Assembly (NCBI GenBank): GCA_014905825.1
Contig: JACGCN010000021.1
Location: 682,001-746,000, forward strand
Reading direction: 5' to 3'
Source: Lyophyllum atratum
Lineage: Eukaryota; Basidiomycota; Agaricomycetes; Agaricales; Lyophyllaceae
DNA: 64,000 nucleotides
Shown: piece after piece, positions 24,333-37,347 of the stretch
Layout of the letters: each line of letters opens with the position of its first letter
Numbering within the stretch: position 1 is the first letter of the stretch
Position numbers and translations under genes: made by a program
Notes under the pieces: model-generated
What the model was told of the DNA's origin: nothing
Seen by the model: the letters and a program-made list of their open reading frames with translations, nothing else
Databases searched by the model: none

Positions 24333-25657
24333 CTAGTAACTACTAGGAACACTCCCAATCCGACCTCCGTCTACCAGCCAGACCGCACCATTCACATAGG
24401 CGCCGGCACGACTGGCCAAAAATAAGATCGCGCCAGCCATATCCTGGGGAGCTCGTCAGCAAGTATGACCCGATAACCAAGCATTTCCGCACACCTCTTC
24501 CGTCCCAGCTCGCCGTAGCGGTATTGAGTCAGCGAGAGCGACCGGGTCCAGTTTAAAGTCTGGAACAGGACTTGTGGTCATTTCTGCACACGTCAGGTCA
24601 AACAATGTTTTCATCAAACAGAAGCCCAGAACTCGCCACTGGGCCAGACTCCAGGGGCCAAGACATTACTTCGTATTCCCCACGGCGCCAAGAGGTTGGC
24701 GAGAAGCTTTCCGAGATGTGTGCAAGCACTTTTAGAGAGAGTATAAGATGGTGAGAGAATCTTGGGGTCTAGCCGAAAGGATCCCGAAGACGATACGGAG
24801 AGAACTTGCGAAGAATGGTATGGAGGTCGTGGGATCCCAGGACCAGATGGCGCTGACAGACGCTGCTGTCGGACATTTCCTTGATGTAAAAGATCGAGGA
24901 AAGCCACTGTGGTGTAATACACGGCGGTGACATTCGTGGCAAATGTCTCGGCGAAGTCTTCGGGAGATCCGGTATCCCACAAAGAACTTTGAAACGCCTT
25001 AATACTTGGTATAGTGGGGCCTAGAGCCGGAGAAGCAGGCGGAGAAGGTGGGCCGGCAAATGAAGTCGACTGCGCCTGGGATGGTGATGGCAGGGGATGT
25101 GCGTACATGTTCCTTGCGATACCAGCGTTGTTGATGAGAAGATCGATATATCCATGGCGAGTTCTCACAACATCGGCCACCGCGAGCAAGCTTTCTCGAT
25201 CTGTGACGTCGCACTCCAGAGGGATGATATTCCCATATCTCTGCAAGACATTTCAGCACATCTGGGTATATCAGCAATTGAGTAGGGTGTGACAATGGAA
25301 TTGTGGTGATGTTTTGGGGTCAGAAAGGTGGAAGGCATACGTTGTTTTCCTCAGCAGCCTTCTCAAGCAAACTGAGCCGTCGACTAACGATATATACCGT
25401 AGCCCCGTTACTTTCCAGGGCGGTCGCCATCATCAAGCCGATGCCTGATACCAAACAAAGAACACTAAGCTTCTATACTTCCAACCATTTCATCTAAATC
25501 GATACGCGCCTGTTGCCCCTCCCGTTATCACTACGACGAGACCGTCGACATTGAAGATATTTGATGGATCGAATGGGTGCGGTGCAAATGATGTTGGAAG
25601 ATCGGGATCAAAGAGTGCAGTGGAAGCACCAGAAGGCGAAGGCATGCTCGAAGCCAT
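24333..25657 (-). CDS. Short-chain dehydrogenase/reductase with two GC-AG introns
   Basis: This is an NAD(P)-dependent oxidoreductase of the classical SDR type. Exons 25657-25510, 25444-25341, 25240-24637, 24583-24495 and 24443-24333 give 351 residues. The cofactor motif GGATGIGL is split by an intron; NNAG and the catalytic YxxxK (SYTLSKSACTH) with upstream Ser-rich segment are present. The end AGAILFLASRAGAYVNGAVW is typical of SDRs related to gluconate 5-dehydrogenase or RhlG-like enzymes. A Pro/Ser-rich insertion of about 40 residues follows the NNAG segment. Introns at 25445-25509 and 24584-24636 only keep the conserved motifs in frame if their donors are GC. Substrate cannot be inferred. 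Confidence 0.88.
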
Positions 25658-25929
25658 GTCCGGGGCAAGGTGAGTTGGTCAGAGTGGGAATAGTCAGTGG
25701 GAATAGTCCAACGACTTGTTGTCTGTTGGGCGGTGTCGGAATTTCGGGGAGCCGTCGATGCAGGGTCGATGACAAGAGTTGAGGTCTCTTATAGAGGAGG
25801 ACGGACCAATGACAAGTTTCAGGCCTTGCGAATACTTACACATATATCCTTCAGGAATGATGGACTGATGTTCCGCCGAGCCAGTCACTTTCGGCCAGCA
25901 GTCCTGAGGTCATTCGCCGTAAAGGGCAT

Positions 25930-26461
25930 TCAGGTTCGAGGAACACCAGAACTTCGAGATAGTAGACCATTTTTTGCCCATTCCAGAGCCTTCGATTGCC
26001 GCTGTAAACCAGAATTTAGAAGGATTTCGAAAGCTTGAGAGTCAGGGCAAGGACGTAGCAGTTCTAGGGCAACCTTCCAAAAAGCGGCGTAACCATGTGA
26101 CATTTCCTAGATCTTATCGGCTACGACGGCAAGCTTGCGGACGTCTCTATCGTGGATTCTATCACTTATCAACCGCGCTGTTCAACAAAATCTGTGTTCC
26201 GAAGTCGGCCCTTCTCTGCCATAGCAGATTCACCGCCGCCACAGTCACTGTGTTATCAGAAAAATATCGCTCTCCATATCTTGGGAATACTGTCTCCCCA
26301 TCTTCCAGGTAGATGCTCCAGTAATCCTCACATGCACAGTTGACGTGCACTTGACACACTTGTGCAATCTCTTGGCGAGTATTCTCTTCTTCTATCGCTC
26401 TTTGCAGAAATCGCTTCTCAGACTCGGTATCAAGCATGCGGCCCGCTCTCATAACAAACAT
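25930..26461 (-). CDS. Unidentified gene or fragment
   Basis: An open frame from about 26461 to 26162 encodes RMLDTESEKRFLQRAIEEEN, a Cys-containing segment (CQVHVNCACEDYW) and NTVTVAAVNLLWQRR. After a probable intron region, a short exon (26001-25930) reads RQSKALEWAKNGLLSR and stops. The composition is protein-like and the two pieces are in a plausible order, but the middle junction is not resolved. I recognise no family. The rest of 25658-27319 contains only short, unsupported ORFs. Confidence 0.35.
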
Positions 26462-27319
26462 AAGGATTGTCCGTCGTCATCAAGTCGAACTTGTGTACCT
26501 TGAGGCGGCATCACACCATCATGAACGTTGTTTCAGATGCATGGATAGGATAGCACTCCTAAGCAGGCAATCATTCGACCCACTTCGACTCCGCAGGATA
26601 CAAGCGGGGGCTTGTCATATATTTATCTCTTCCGCCGCCTACAAAACCGGGGGTAACCTGTTGACCTCTAGTATCTGTTAACCGACTCACAAGGCGGCAA
26701 CACCAGTTCCATCATGTCCGAGGACATACCAGCCACAAAGGATCAACGCTGGCCAACATGGTGCGGCGTAGATGTCGACTCCTCCACCTAACGCATTCGG
26801 ATTCTATATCTGCTATGGCAGCGCATCTCAGCTGACCTTCCTGTCTACACCGACCTCAAGACCTATTCAATCAGCTAAAAAAATAAAGCGTTGAACATGC
26901 TGGAACATGCTCGACAGACCTCTTGGGAACTAGATGTGTTAACGAGCGTGTGGCATGCTATCGAATTTGGCGTCAGTCCTATTATATTCGATGACGCTCT
27001 CAAGGTTTTCCATGTCTTGTCCACTTCTCTGTGCTGACCATGGGCAGCTCGGCGAGCCTATCCTCGGAGTGCCACTACAACGCTGGGGCTGTATTGGTTT
27101 TGATCCTCGGAAACTGAAGAGGGTATCGGTTGCGAGTGATAATCTGCCAGTGGCTTCCATGTCTGGCCCTCGTAATGATTCCAATCACTCTGACATGCCA
27201 AGCCCAATGGTCTCGCTTCCGTGTAGCTTCAACATGCGAAAACGGCCACAGCGAAGCTATCAACATACTGTACACGGGTATCCGGTGTCATAAGCGTCCG
27301 TTGCATTACGTGCAGTCGG

Positions 27320-29118
27320 TCAACTGACGTGACTGCCGTATGTCGCATCTAGTCTCGACCTCACATACGCCCCAGCTGTGATCACCTCGTACTTCGCCGG
27401 CATCTCGGGTGAAATGCACGTCGGAATAGGCTTGAATGTTTGTCGCAAAAAACGTAGGTTAGCTGGTCTATCCGCGCGCGAGGTGGTCATCTACGCACTT
27501 CCAATAGCACGTCATAATCGGTGCCAAAGAAGACGGGGATGGAATAGCGTTCTTGTCCAGAACGATTTATGGCACGGTGGGGCGTTGACTGGAATACATC
27601 ATCTTCATTAATTTATATATGTGTCGTAAGAATCAACTCCGTGGATGTAACACTGGAAAAAGCTTACTTGTCCACCTAGCGAACTGGTCTCCGAGGCTAC
27701 TCGTAAATATTTCAGGGAGCGTCAGATCAAAAATATCTGCAGTAAAGTGACGTACTTGACAACTAGAGTCCCGGGTATGTGCACGGCATCCAGCCACTTG
27801 CCCGCGGCATTTTTTACTTGAAGGCCTCCAACTTGGTCCTGCCACAGAAGGGTGAAGCACTAATGACGCACGTCCTATCACGATATCATTCCTTGTCGAT
27901 CTGTTCCTGTACTTACTTCATAGCTAGAGAAAGAAGCCGATGAAGAAACAGGGAAGGAAGGAGACAGCGTCTGGGTACCTACTCGGTATGCGCACCAATA
28001 CCAATCTGTCGGCCCTCGACATCGACGCTCAGTGGCTGTGGCGGGTAATGCAGGAGTCGCATTATAGCTGCTGGACGGGTAATCTGCAAGGCGTTAGTTT
28101 GGAGCCCAAGAACCACATCTAAATATGTAGACCTTGTCGTCAAAAAAGTCGTCCGAAAGCTCCAACGCGAGTGCAAACAGGGGAAATAGCAATTTGCCTA
28201 GTCTGATAGCATCGTGGCTATGACGCCACGTTAGTCGTGAAGCCGAGGGACGCCAGTTCAGAAAGGGGTGACTGCGCACTAGTAGGCCAAAACTGCTTCT
28301 TTAAAACCGAGGATGTTGCTAGGCCAGACGTTAGTCCCCGACATCGCCTCCTCCGTGATCTTCGCAGCATTCCGTGCATCGTCGGAGGAGGGGAATTCGG
28401 GCTCCCAACCGATGTCAAACCCCTCGTGCAGATCGCCTAACCCTGAAGGGTTGACATTCTCTTGCAGAAGAGCAGTATAACCTTTAAAGTTCGAGGTTTT
28501 GCTGATGTCAAGCTTTCCAGGTAGTAAGTCGCCAACAAAGAATAAACCTTGAGTAAAGCAAAAATCGAACTAACTTCCATCTTTGCCGACATATCCAGAG
28601 CGAAAAATCTCTTGCCAGCCTCGAGAGCGGCAGCAATCCGCTCCTCGGAGATGCCATGGTTTTTCACTAAGATGCCAATCAGAAAATTTGCCGCTTAACA
28701 CTCATGTCCCCTATAGCCAAATCTACTATCCTTATAGCCAGAGCTATTTTCCCAAAGCCAATAAGTATAAATGACTTACGATAAAAAAATCCAACCTGAT
28801 CATGCGGTTGTCAGCTAAAGCCCTTGAGAGCAAAAGAGCACCGATTGAGCCACCGTACATTAACCGACGCATCAAGAATGAGATCCGCGAGTGCACGTCT
28901 TTTCACAGGGTCAGTACTTGTGGCGTCTGTGAAATCTCTGGCCATGGGTTACGATTTAGAGACTGATTTAGCGTTTCTTTATGGGGAAGTATAGGAGGCT
29001 CAGATGCTAACATGACAGGTATTTCTTCGAACGTACTCTCTGTACGCTTGTTGGCAAGAAGGAAGCCAGGAGCGGGGCTCGAAGGAAAATCTGGATGACC
29101 AGATTCATCGGTCATCAT
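27320..29118 (-). CDS. 2-oxoglutarate/Fe(II)-dependent oxygenase (isopenicillin N synthase-like)
   Basis: This is a non-haem iron oxygenase. Twelve exons (29118-29012, 28937-28859, 28796-28781, 28666-28575, 28512-28280, 28217-28133, 28083-27983, 27923-27917, 27859-27756, 27699-27668, 27602-27499, 27430-27320) sum to 1071 nt, or 356 residues. The N-terminal DIOX_N part has EIPVIDF, then GFFYLKNHGI. The jelly-roll core has LLHYPPQP, the iron ligands HTD (GAHTDYE) and His in PHRAINRSG, and the 2OG-binding Arg-X-Ser as RYSIPVFFG. The Asp codon of HTD is split between exon 7 and a 7-nt exon (27917-27923). Fungal relatives act on diverse small molecules; the substrate here is unknown. No biosynthetic cluster surrounds it. 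Confidence 0.9.
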
Positions 29119-29507
29119 GATAGTGGAGCGTGAATAGGTTTGTTGAACTGTTGATGGTTATCCCATGCTGAGGGTTTCAAACAGGACCAAATGGCTATGC
29201 AAAGGTCTAGACATCTACAGATAAGAGATATCGCTTTTATGAGATGATGATTTATGAACTTGATCAGCTACCTCCTGGCGTAGCTCTGAGAAAAGCTAGA
29301 CAGGGATGATCTAAGGGCTAGTTGAAGTTCGCCATGAGATGGCAAACACGAGAAATCCATTGACAACGATAACTACAATCGAAAATATTATATTTATGTA
29401 CAAGTCTACTAATGACCGTTTCCTTCTTGTTTTGGTGTGAATGCAATGTGAGTGTAAAGTGCGAATGAAAGCGAAGAATGATGACGACGAAACAGTGCGG
29501 TCTAGAT

Positions 29508-32500
29508 CTACTGTTTGGGCCCTGCGAGATCTCTAGCGAAGTGGAAGAAATCAACGCTAGAGGCATTGACGCCATACTTGTAGATCTACAAAAAGTAAAG
29601 GACGTCAATAAGACAAACCTCCATGAAAGCAATAAAGTTACTTACGAAACGCGACGCAACATAACTCGAGAACAGGGCCCTCTGGTATGGCTCAGGTAGC
29701 CTCTTCAACAGTATGTCCAAGCCAATCTCCTTGACGAGCGTCGCAGGGATTGCACGACCCATCACACCTCTCCTGCTGGGCACATCATCGAACAAGTCCG
29801 AGGCCTCGAGTTCCGCTTGCAGGTTGTTGAGCGTGGAGGACAGCTCGTCCGAGATGGTCGTGCGAGCTTTGGCGCCGTTGAGCCTAGCGTGCTCGCGCCA
29901 TATGCACTGGAATTCCGCAGCGGCGTTCTCAGCGATCTTCGCCTGGACGTCCTTCACGTAGCTCTTGTAGAACTCCGATGGCTGGTCGTTCTTGAAAATC
30001 ATGTGGTTGGTATACTCCTCATTGGAGAGCGCGAGACCAGCGAGGACTTCGAGAGAGGAGCTGGTGACACCACCCTTGTTGGTACTAGAATCCTTGAAGA
30101 GAATAACTTTGCGCTTCTCGAGGTGGAGACGAGCTTGTTGCGTAAGGAACAAGTTGGCACCTTCGACGATGTACTTGAAGTGGGGCTTGCCCTCGGAATC
30201 GACTAAAGCAGCCATGTTGGAGATGTTGACAGCCTCCGGGCTACGAAGAACTGATCAGAAAGAGACTTCTGATAAGGGGTAACGTGACATACCGTCCTCC
30301 ACAAGGCACGAACAAATCGGCCTTGAATCGCAGGTGGGCACCATTACGGAAATCAGTCCCATCGACGATGATTTCGCCGGCTGTTGATCGTACGGATTAG
30401 CTTCGCATTCGTGTCGAAACGGTGAGATATCTTACAAGGCAACTTGACGTCTTGGTCTTCGACCCTGACCAAATAACCATCTTTGCTCAACTTCGAGGTG
30501 TTAAAGTTGCCGACGGGGACACGGAGTTTGGCGAGACGGATGAGTTCTTCACGATCAAGACCTGCAGGGTCTGCAAGTACACCACTACCGTCGATGATCG
30601 CCACCGTCTTATCGCTGGATAGCAGGATCTCATCTATATCGCGTTATCAGTATCTCGGCTTTGAGCTTCAATTGACGTGACTCACTCGATCCAAGATCAC
30701 CATCTAGGGAGAAGAAAGAGCGAACGTGTCAGCAAGTGGACTGGGCAGCGCGCGAAGCCAAGAACATACCAGGACCACCAGTTTGAACCTTTGTAACATC
30801 CTTCTCCCGGAGCCCTAGCTGCTTGTAGAGGCCCAAGACGTACTGACGGATTGACCGTGAAGTCATGCCGTAAGTGTCGTGAGGGATTCCTCCAAGCTTC
30901 GCTGCGCTCTTGCCAGTGGTGAAGGACTTCCACCAGGTCTCAGCACCGCGCTCACGAGCGTGCACTGCGAGATATAATCAGCCTCATCATTGGAGATGCG
31001 GGAAGACATGAATGATTGACTTACGCGCTGCCCAGTCCATCATGTCCGCAGTGCCCTCATCCGGTCCCAAGAATAGTATCTCAGGCTTCCCGTAAAGGTC
31101 AACAAGGCGCTCCTTGATTCCAGGCGTTTGCCCGGGAATGAGCAGATCGATGATCGACTGCACGCAAAAATGATCGTTAGCGGGCATGCGAAGTTATAAC
31201 AACATATTACTTACATCGACATATTTCTCGAAACAGCGTCTGGGGTTTGCGCCAAGGCTGTGTAGAAAGGGAGCTCGGTGATTACGCTCCCAAATGAATA
31301 CGAGCATGAGCGTACGAAGGTAGGATGGTCGCCTTGGCACCTCCTTCTGGAATATCCTTGTTCTTCAAATTCTGCGTCGAAGCCAAAGCATAGTTCTCGT
31401 CGAACAGCATCCTCTGGTTAATGGAATAGTTCCTAAGTAGAACATCATGAGATCCTCAGCTTGAACGAAACCAAATTACCGAGCTTACTCCTTGTTGCGT
31501 GACATCACGAGCCTGACACCGCCACGAGCAACATCACGGAAACGAATGTGGAAACCTCTGAAGTCGTTGCCTACACAAGGAACAGAATGTCAGCGAAGGC
31601 CATATGTGGAAGGGATGTGTCACGGACCGATCACAATGAACATGCCGAAGGGCTTCTTTGGATACTCGACCTCAGGCAAGAAGTCGGGTGCCAGACGGAA
31701 GGACAGCGCCACCTTGGTGGGCTGGTAAAAGTTTGTCTTGAGGACATGCCTGAAGAAATATCAATATTGCCCATATACGAAATGAATATGACGAACTTGT
31801 TGAAAATCAAGAAACTCTCGAGAACTTGCAGCTCATGCTTATTATGCACAGCGCGGCGCATCTTGTCATACAGCTCCTCGTCAGAGAGTGACTGCGTCGT
31901 TTGGAGACGTTGGTACGACAATGTCGGCCTGCATGTTGCTTTAGCTTTGCCATCGATGACACCACAGGAGCACTTACATCAGCTGCGACGCATCATCTGC
32001 GCTGGGGTAGTGTGACATCGCAAAGTTCACATAAAGAAGGCGAATCTACAGAAGGGGGATATTGGAAAAGGAGGTAGAAAAGAAAAGGGCGGACGTACCA
32101 GCTCGGGATGCGCCTGGATGACCTGCGCGATGCTCTCGCGTGTGAAGGTCTCCTCACGGAAGCGGCGTTTGATGTCGTTGAGAACCTCGGCATGTGTAGG
32201 GTCGTTCTCATTTAGCACGTTCTTGAGCTGAAGGTATGCCGGCCCAAGACGATTGCAGAAGTGCTGAGCAAAGATCCAGCCAGAGTCTGGACGAGGAATG
32301 TTAGCAAGAGTAAAGGAAAGGAGGTGAAGCTTACGAACATGCATAGGTTGCTTCTTGGACGGCGTGGTTACTGCCAAGGTGCTTAGGAAGGAAGAAGGGG
32401 TTGTCCGGCAAGCAAAAGAGCAGCGAGGCTTCCTTCATCACTTGGAAGATAGAGTGCTCGATGGGAGGAGCATTCGAGTCAGGAACGGGGTTGAGGTAGA

Positions 32501-33634
32501 GAGAGATTATCGTAATGCCGTTGGAGAATTGCTCTGATGCGCCGATCAGGACAAGGACAGACAAAAGATGCAATTACGAACCAACATATTTCCGGGCGGA
32601 GTAGAGAGAGTAGAAATGGTAGAGGTTCGACAGAGCGCTGATTACGGTGAATGAGTACAATCGCAGAAATTGGAGACGAGGGGACAAACCTGAAGAACTT
32701 GGATGTTCCGCCCATCTTATACCCAATAACAAGCCGACGTTCACGCGTGCCCTCGACTTCAAAGACCTCGATCACGGGTCCATACCGTGCCTCAACGTTC
32801 CACATAACCTGTTGGTAAATGTCTAGGGTATTTGTAGTGGCCTTCTCCAGGAAGACCGCATCGGAAACAGATCGGATGTCGGTCTTAGTCTGACCATCGA
32901 CTGGCGTCCGGGGAGGGAATTGGCATTTCGTCACAAAGTAGCAGCGCAATTGCTGAGAAGCAGTCGCTGATATAGATCCCGCAGAACGGAAGGTCTCAAG
33001 ACGGTACGCATTTTCTGGTGTAGAGTGGTCGAGGAATTGCTCATCGATCCTGGGGATCTAATCAGATGCCGCTGTCGACTGCAATTGTGACTGGACGCGC
33101 GTACCTTGCCTCGCAGGTCGCTCCGGGCCCTTCGGTGACCGTCAGTCCAGGAGGACTTGTGTGGATGAAGGTTGCGCCCTTCTCATCTATCTTCTCAAGA
33201 TCGATAACAAGCTTGCTGGGGTCATGCTTGGTGTACGCCAGAATCTTGGCTCCAAAAAGAGCGATGATGTGATCGGAGATGACACTGCGCTCTTCGTTTT
33301 GGAAGTAGGTGTCGTCGATGCCAAGGTTCGTGTAGAACCAGTTCACCTCATTGGCGACGAGCTCGCGAGGAATAAATCCCTAGATCAACGAGTATGATGT
33401 CAGATGTTGATAACGATGATGAAATAAGAGGATCCGAACCTTTGCGGCGACGTCTTTCTCAACCTGAGCGCGCTGTTCCTCCTTACCCTTGAACACTGGG
33501 GTAGTGTAACCAGGCAAGTTCTTGACGCGGTTGAGGGACGAGTCACTAGAAGTGCGACCAGCTGAGGGCTTCAACGCAGCGTGGAGGAGATTTGTGTCTA
33601 GACGCGTCGCATTCTGTTCAACGGGTGTGGACAT
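29508..33634 (-). CDS. GDH2: NAD-specific glutamate dehydrogenase, large type
   Basis: This enzyme deaminates glutamate to 2-oxoglutarate for nitrogen release and carbon use. The gene spans about 4.1 kb with many short introns. The start MSTPVEQNATRLDTNLLHAA is at 33634 and the stop at 29508, after the last exon ending in FARDLAGPKQ. Readable blocks in order include NEVNWFYTNLGIDDTYFQNE and FGAKILAYTKHDPSKL near the N-terminus, FRFVP and IYLLGKKxx-region exons near 32700, the catalytic half around 30400-31200 (GPDEGTADMMDWAA, GAHTYGM-type segment DTYGMTSRSIRQYV), and FKADLFVPCGGRPEAVNISN near 30230. YIVEGANLFLTQQARL and KDSSTNKGGVTSSSLEVLA follow. This is the order known for the roughly 1,050-residue fungal NAD-GDH. 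I did not join every internal exon. Confidence 0.9.
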
Positions 33635-35043
33635 AGTGTCGGGCCAACAACGAGATGGCGGGAGATGGATTAGATTTCAGGAGAGGAGGAGGATTGCCCG
33701 GGCCTCTCTTTATAAATGATTGGTTGTTTACATGTATTACACAAGTCATTCACCGCGAAGTCAAGGTCCGGCGGCCCAAGCCGATCTTTGGGGAGGAGTC
33801 CCCTTGCCAGCGATGCCTATTAACGTTGGCGGTATCTTGGCGGTACCCCAGTTGTGTAAAAGTTACAACCCTTGTTCGCATGAAACGAGGAGGACAACCA
33901 AAGGAAATAGTACGGAACTCGGAACATGGATCAATCGGCACCGCACATGATCATGCTCCGGCTCTTGCCCATACATTATTTCATACAATTTTCGGCCACC
34001 AACGTTGCTCGCGACGCTAGCACGCCACTCGCGAACGATGTGCCCGCGATCATGTCATTTTCAGTCTATTTTTTATGTTAATTTCAAACCCTCGCCAACC
34101 CTCTCTCGAAAAACTCCAGTTCTCTTCATATACGACGACACCGGCCGAAGCATTTCAACTTGGGAACACACGACAGCTGACTGGAGAGACAAGGGCTTTT
34201 TCTAGTCAGAAGGCGTCATTTCCTGTAGCTTAGCATATGCCCAGACTTCAGTTAAGCTCAACCTCAACCTCGTCTCCACAAGTCACAGATTCTTGCGTGG
34301 CCTTGCAGAAACAACACATTCCCTGATAATACTGTAAAGAATCAACGACATCCCAAGCCCGAGGCATCTCTGGCGAAAGAATTCCTATACCTGGTGTTCG
34401 GGACAAGTTGACGATGCTGGCGAGCCGAATTGTCAAAATAAGGACCTACACAGATCGGGGCCCCTTGGGGTATAGATCATTATGTGGGGTAAACGAGGGC
34501 CTGAAATAATTCAAATAAACGCTTGGCATGAATTAGATGAAACCTTCGGTCTGGCTTCATTTCGGTAAAACCACTAAAAACTAATCGCGTCGACCATGAC
34601 CGTCGCCGACCCTTAAAATGATTCGGCATGTTGGACTCACAATGTATGACAGACACACCGAGCAGCAGCAGCGCAGCAATATTATTGAGGCGCCCGCCTC
34701 CGAACGGCGCGAAGATCCACTGGATGTCCTTCGGAAAAGGTCCTCACTAACTTCCTCTGAGTTCTCGTGTCCTAAGCCGCATGGCCTCGGATCATCGAAC
34801 TCGTCCCCGGTATTTCATCGGATTTGACGACTCGCGACGCGGAATCATTCTTGACGGCGTTCATGTCTTAAAAAACGAAGAAATGGTCTGGATCATTCAG
34901 TATATGTACCCCGTCGCAACGGTCATGACGAATGACAGTGATGAGGACCTAAGGTACGACGAATGCGTACGTCCAGGCAACAAGAAATGCTGTCCTTGGA
35001 TGCTCCGGAGTCCGCTTGGTCTTCGCTCAAGCTGCACTCTCTT
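33635..35043. other. GDH2 upstream region and weak ORFs
   Basis: The part next to 33634 is the GDH2 promoter side. ORFs on + (33655-34020, 34618-34827, 34781-35182) change frame without splice sites and have no motif; the last overlaps the 3' end of epoxide hydrolase copy 2. I support no gene here. Confidence 0.4.
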
Positions 35044-36712
35044 TTATAGGTCTACCTGTTCCTCGGTGTTTCTCTTACGCATTATCAATCTCGCCCGCGC
35101 CTTGTCTTTGATATCTTTGATAACTCCAGGTATGGGTCCATTCTTTCCAAACATCTTCCTCAAATCGGCTACGAGCTCCTGAGGCTTCTCGTGAGCAGCA
35201 AAATGACCGCCGCTCTCGTGCACGGATTCAAATACAAGGCTAGGTATTCTATTCCACCTGTGGTGTTGGTATGATGCGTAAACTTAGGGAGCGTACTTAG
35301 ATAAATGGAACTCACGATCGTGGAAGCTTGACAAGCTCCTTGGGAAAGTATGAGAAACCAGCGGGGATGCTTATACGTTCTTTCGCAAAGATCACGCCGT
35401 CAATGCCTCCGGCGGCCTGTGTAATCTCGTAGTAGATGCGCAAAGACGCGGCGGGTCCGGCACGGGAGAAGTAATAGATAGAGATCCAAGTGAGGACTAA
35501 ATCATGATGCTTTCAGCTAATTACACCCTATGAGGTATTGGAACCCTTACCTTCATCATCATCCCAGGGGTACGCATCCGTCCACTCAACAAGTTTCTCG
35601 TAGATCCATGCCAGTAGACCGACAGGCGAGTCGGCCAACCCATACCCGAGCGTTTGGGGACGAGTAGATTGCTCCGCATAGTAACCCTGACCAAGCGTGC
35701 GGAACCATTCAGAGCGTGCAAAGCCGGCTTTATCGCGTTCGCTGTATGATAGGAATGGCAAGCCAGAGACAAGATGTGACAGCAAGCGCAGTGGCTGGCT
35801 CAGAGAAGGAGGAGAGCCCCTAGAGAATCGTAAAGGTATGAGATGGCCGCATGGCTTTCATGATACTACTGAAGACATACATTGGGAAGTTTGTGTGCCA
35901 TGCCTTGTTGCTCTTTGGGCCATAGAGGTGCGCCATCTTCTTTGTTATCTGAAGAGCTACTTTACTAATGTAGTCGACCAGATGAGAGAGAACAGACCAT
36001 ATGGCCCCAATCACCACCTTGTGTCACTGTAATCATGGTTGGCACTGGCGCTAAGTCAAAAACAGAACGAGAACACCATACCATACTCTTCGTACCCGAG
36101 GGAAAGCATTAATTTATTTCCGAGCTTCAGTGACGGTCGTAAGAAACGAGTTTCGACTTCAGAAAAGATACACTTACTTCGGCGTATTGATTTATTCCAA
36201 AGCCTTTCTTAGTAGGGGCGGCAGAGAACCCGTATCCTGGAAGGCCGATGGCGACGACATGAAAGCTGGGGTGCTCCGGAGAGCCTTCAACAAGAAGTGG
36301 TAAGATCTTGCGGACTTCGAGGAAGCTTCCTGGCCCTGTGCGGAAGTTGAGCTCTGGTCACATTGGAAACCTCGCTGGCCTTACATCCGTGGATGAACAA
36401 CAGCGGTATCGCGTTCTCCACCTCACTCTTCTTGTGTACATAGTGGATGTTAAGCGTCCCGAAGCCTTCGACATCTAAATCTCTGGTGAACTGAGGTAAT
36501 TCTGTGTTCAATGCTGCTTCGTGTTGTCGCCAGTCATAACCGTTCTTCCAGCGGTTGACAAGCCTCTTAACGTCAGCAAGAGGAGCGCCGTAAGCCCAGC
36601 CCGCTTCTTCGAGTTCATCAGGAAAAGTCGCGAGTGCTAGCTTCTGCTGAAGGAGAGAGAGCTGGGAGTCGGAGATGGATATTTTGAAGGGAGATTCTGC
36701 TGGGGTGGACAT
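35044..36712 (-). CDS. Epoxide hydrolase (alpha/beta hydrolase with EHN domain), copy 2
   Basis: This is a paralogue of the gene at 17445-19080 with the same domain order and, as far as I traced it, the same intron positions. The start [20 protein letters not shown] is at 36712. It has [16 protein letters not shown], the elbow GGDWGHM, the lid [20 protein letters not shown], the acidic segment [13 protein letters not shown], and the late catalytic His in [14 protein letters not shown]. The C-terminus runs past [10 protein letters not shown] with a lysine/arginine-rich tail and stops at 35044, longer than copy 1. The intron after GGDWG begins with GTCTGT in both copies. It likely opens epoxides to diols; the substrate is unknown. 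Confidence 0.88.
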
Positions 36713-37347
36713 GGTGGTCAAGGTATGAGTAAGGGATTCCAAATAAGCGGCGCCCACGACATAATTCTCCACGCTATGTACGCCTGACTTCAAATCCACA
36801 CACGAGAACCACGTGAAAGAATCTGGTTGCTGTATACAGTATAGAGTATGAGAACAGAAGCTGATGGGGGCCGCGGGGTATGAACTTGCCTTTACGCTCC
36901 ATTAGGTGCATTGTGGTTGACCTACTTTGTGCGACGGTTCTTAGCCTGAATTCAGGAAACGGTCATACAAAGGTATTACAAATTCGTGAACGGTCATAGA
37001 TACAGACATCATCAAGTAAACGAGCGTCATAAGGGAGTATAAGGGCTGCAGTAAGTAGGTGAAGAGAGATACTTGAATTCGTAGGAGTGAGAGGGTGCAA
37101 AAGGCGTCTAATGGCAGGACGCTGTCGTCTGTCTGTATGTGCCTGTGGAACGAGTGTGCCGACGAAGAGGGTCGTAAGGGTGTACGAACAAATTCATGTT
37201 TGAAGAGAAGGGATTAAAGTGGGGGCTAGGTAGGCATAACCAGAAAAATAAAAGAAAGGGACACACGATTCATATCTGAGTATCCAAAATCCTCGGCCTT
37301 GTGATACAACCTTCGTTGTCTTTGTTATTGGCTTGTTCGTGGTTTCT
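36713..37347. other. Intergenic between epoxide hydrolase 2 and mitofusin
   Basis: Both neighbours are on the minus strand, so this holds the promoter of epoxide hydrolase 2 and the 3' UTR of the mitofusin gene. I see no further gene. Confidence 0.5.
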
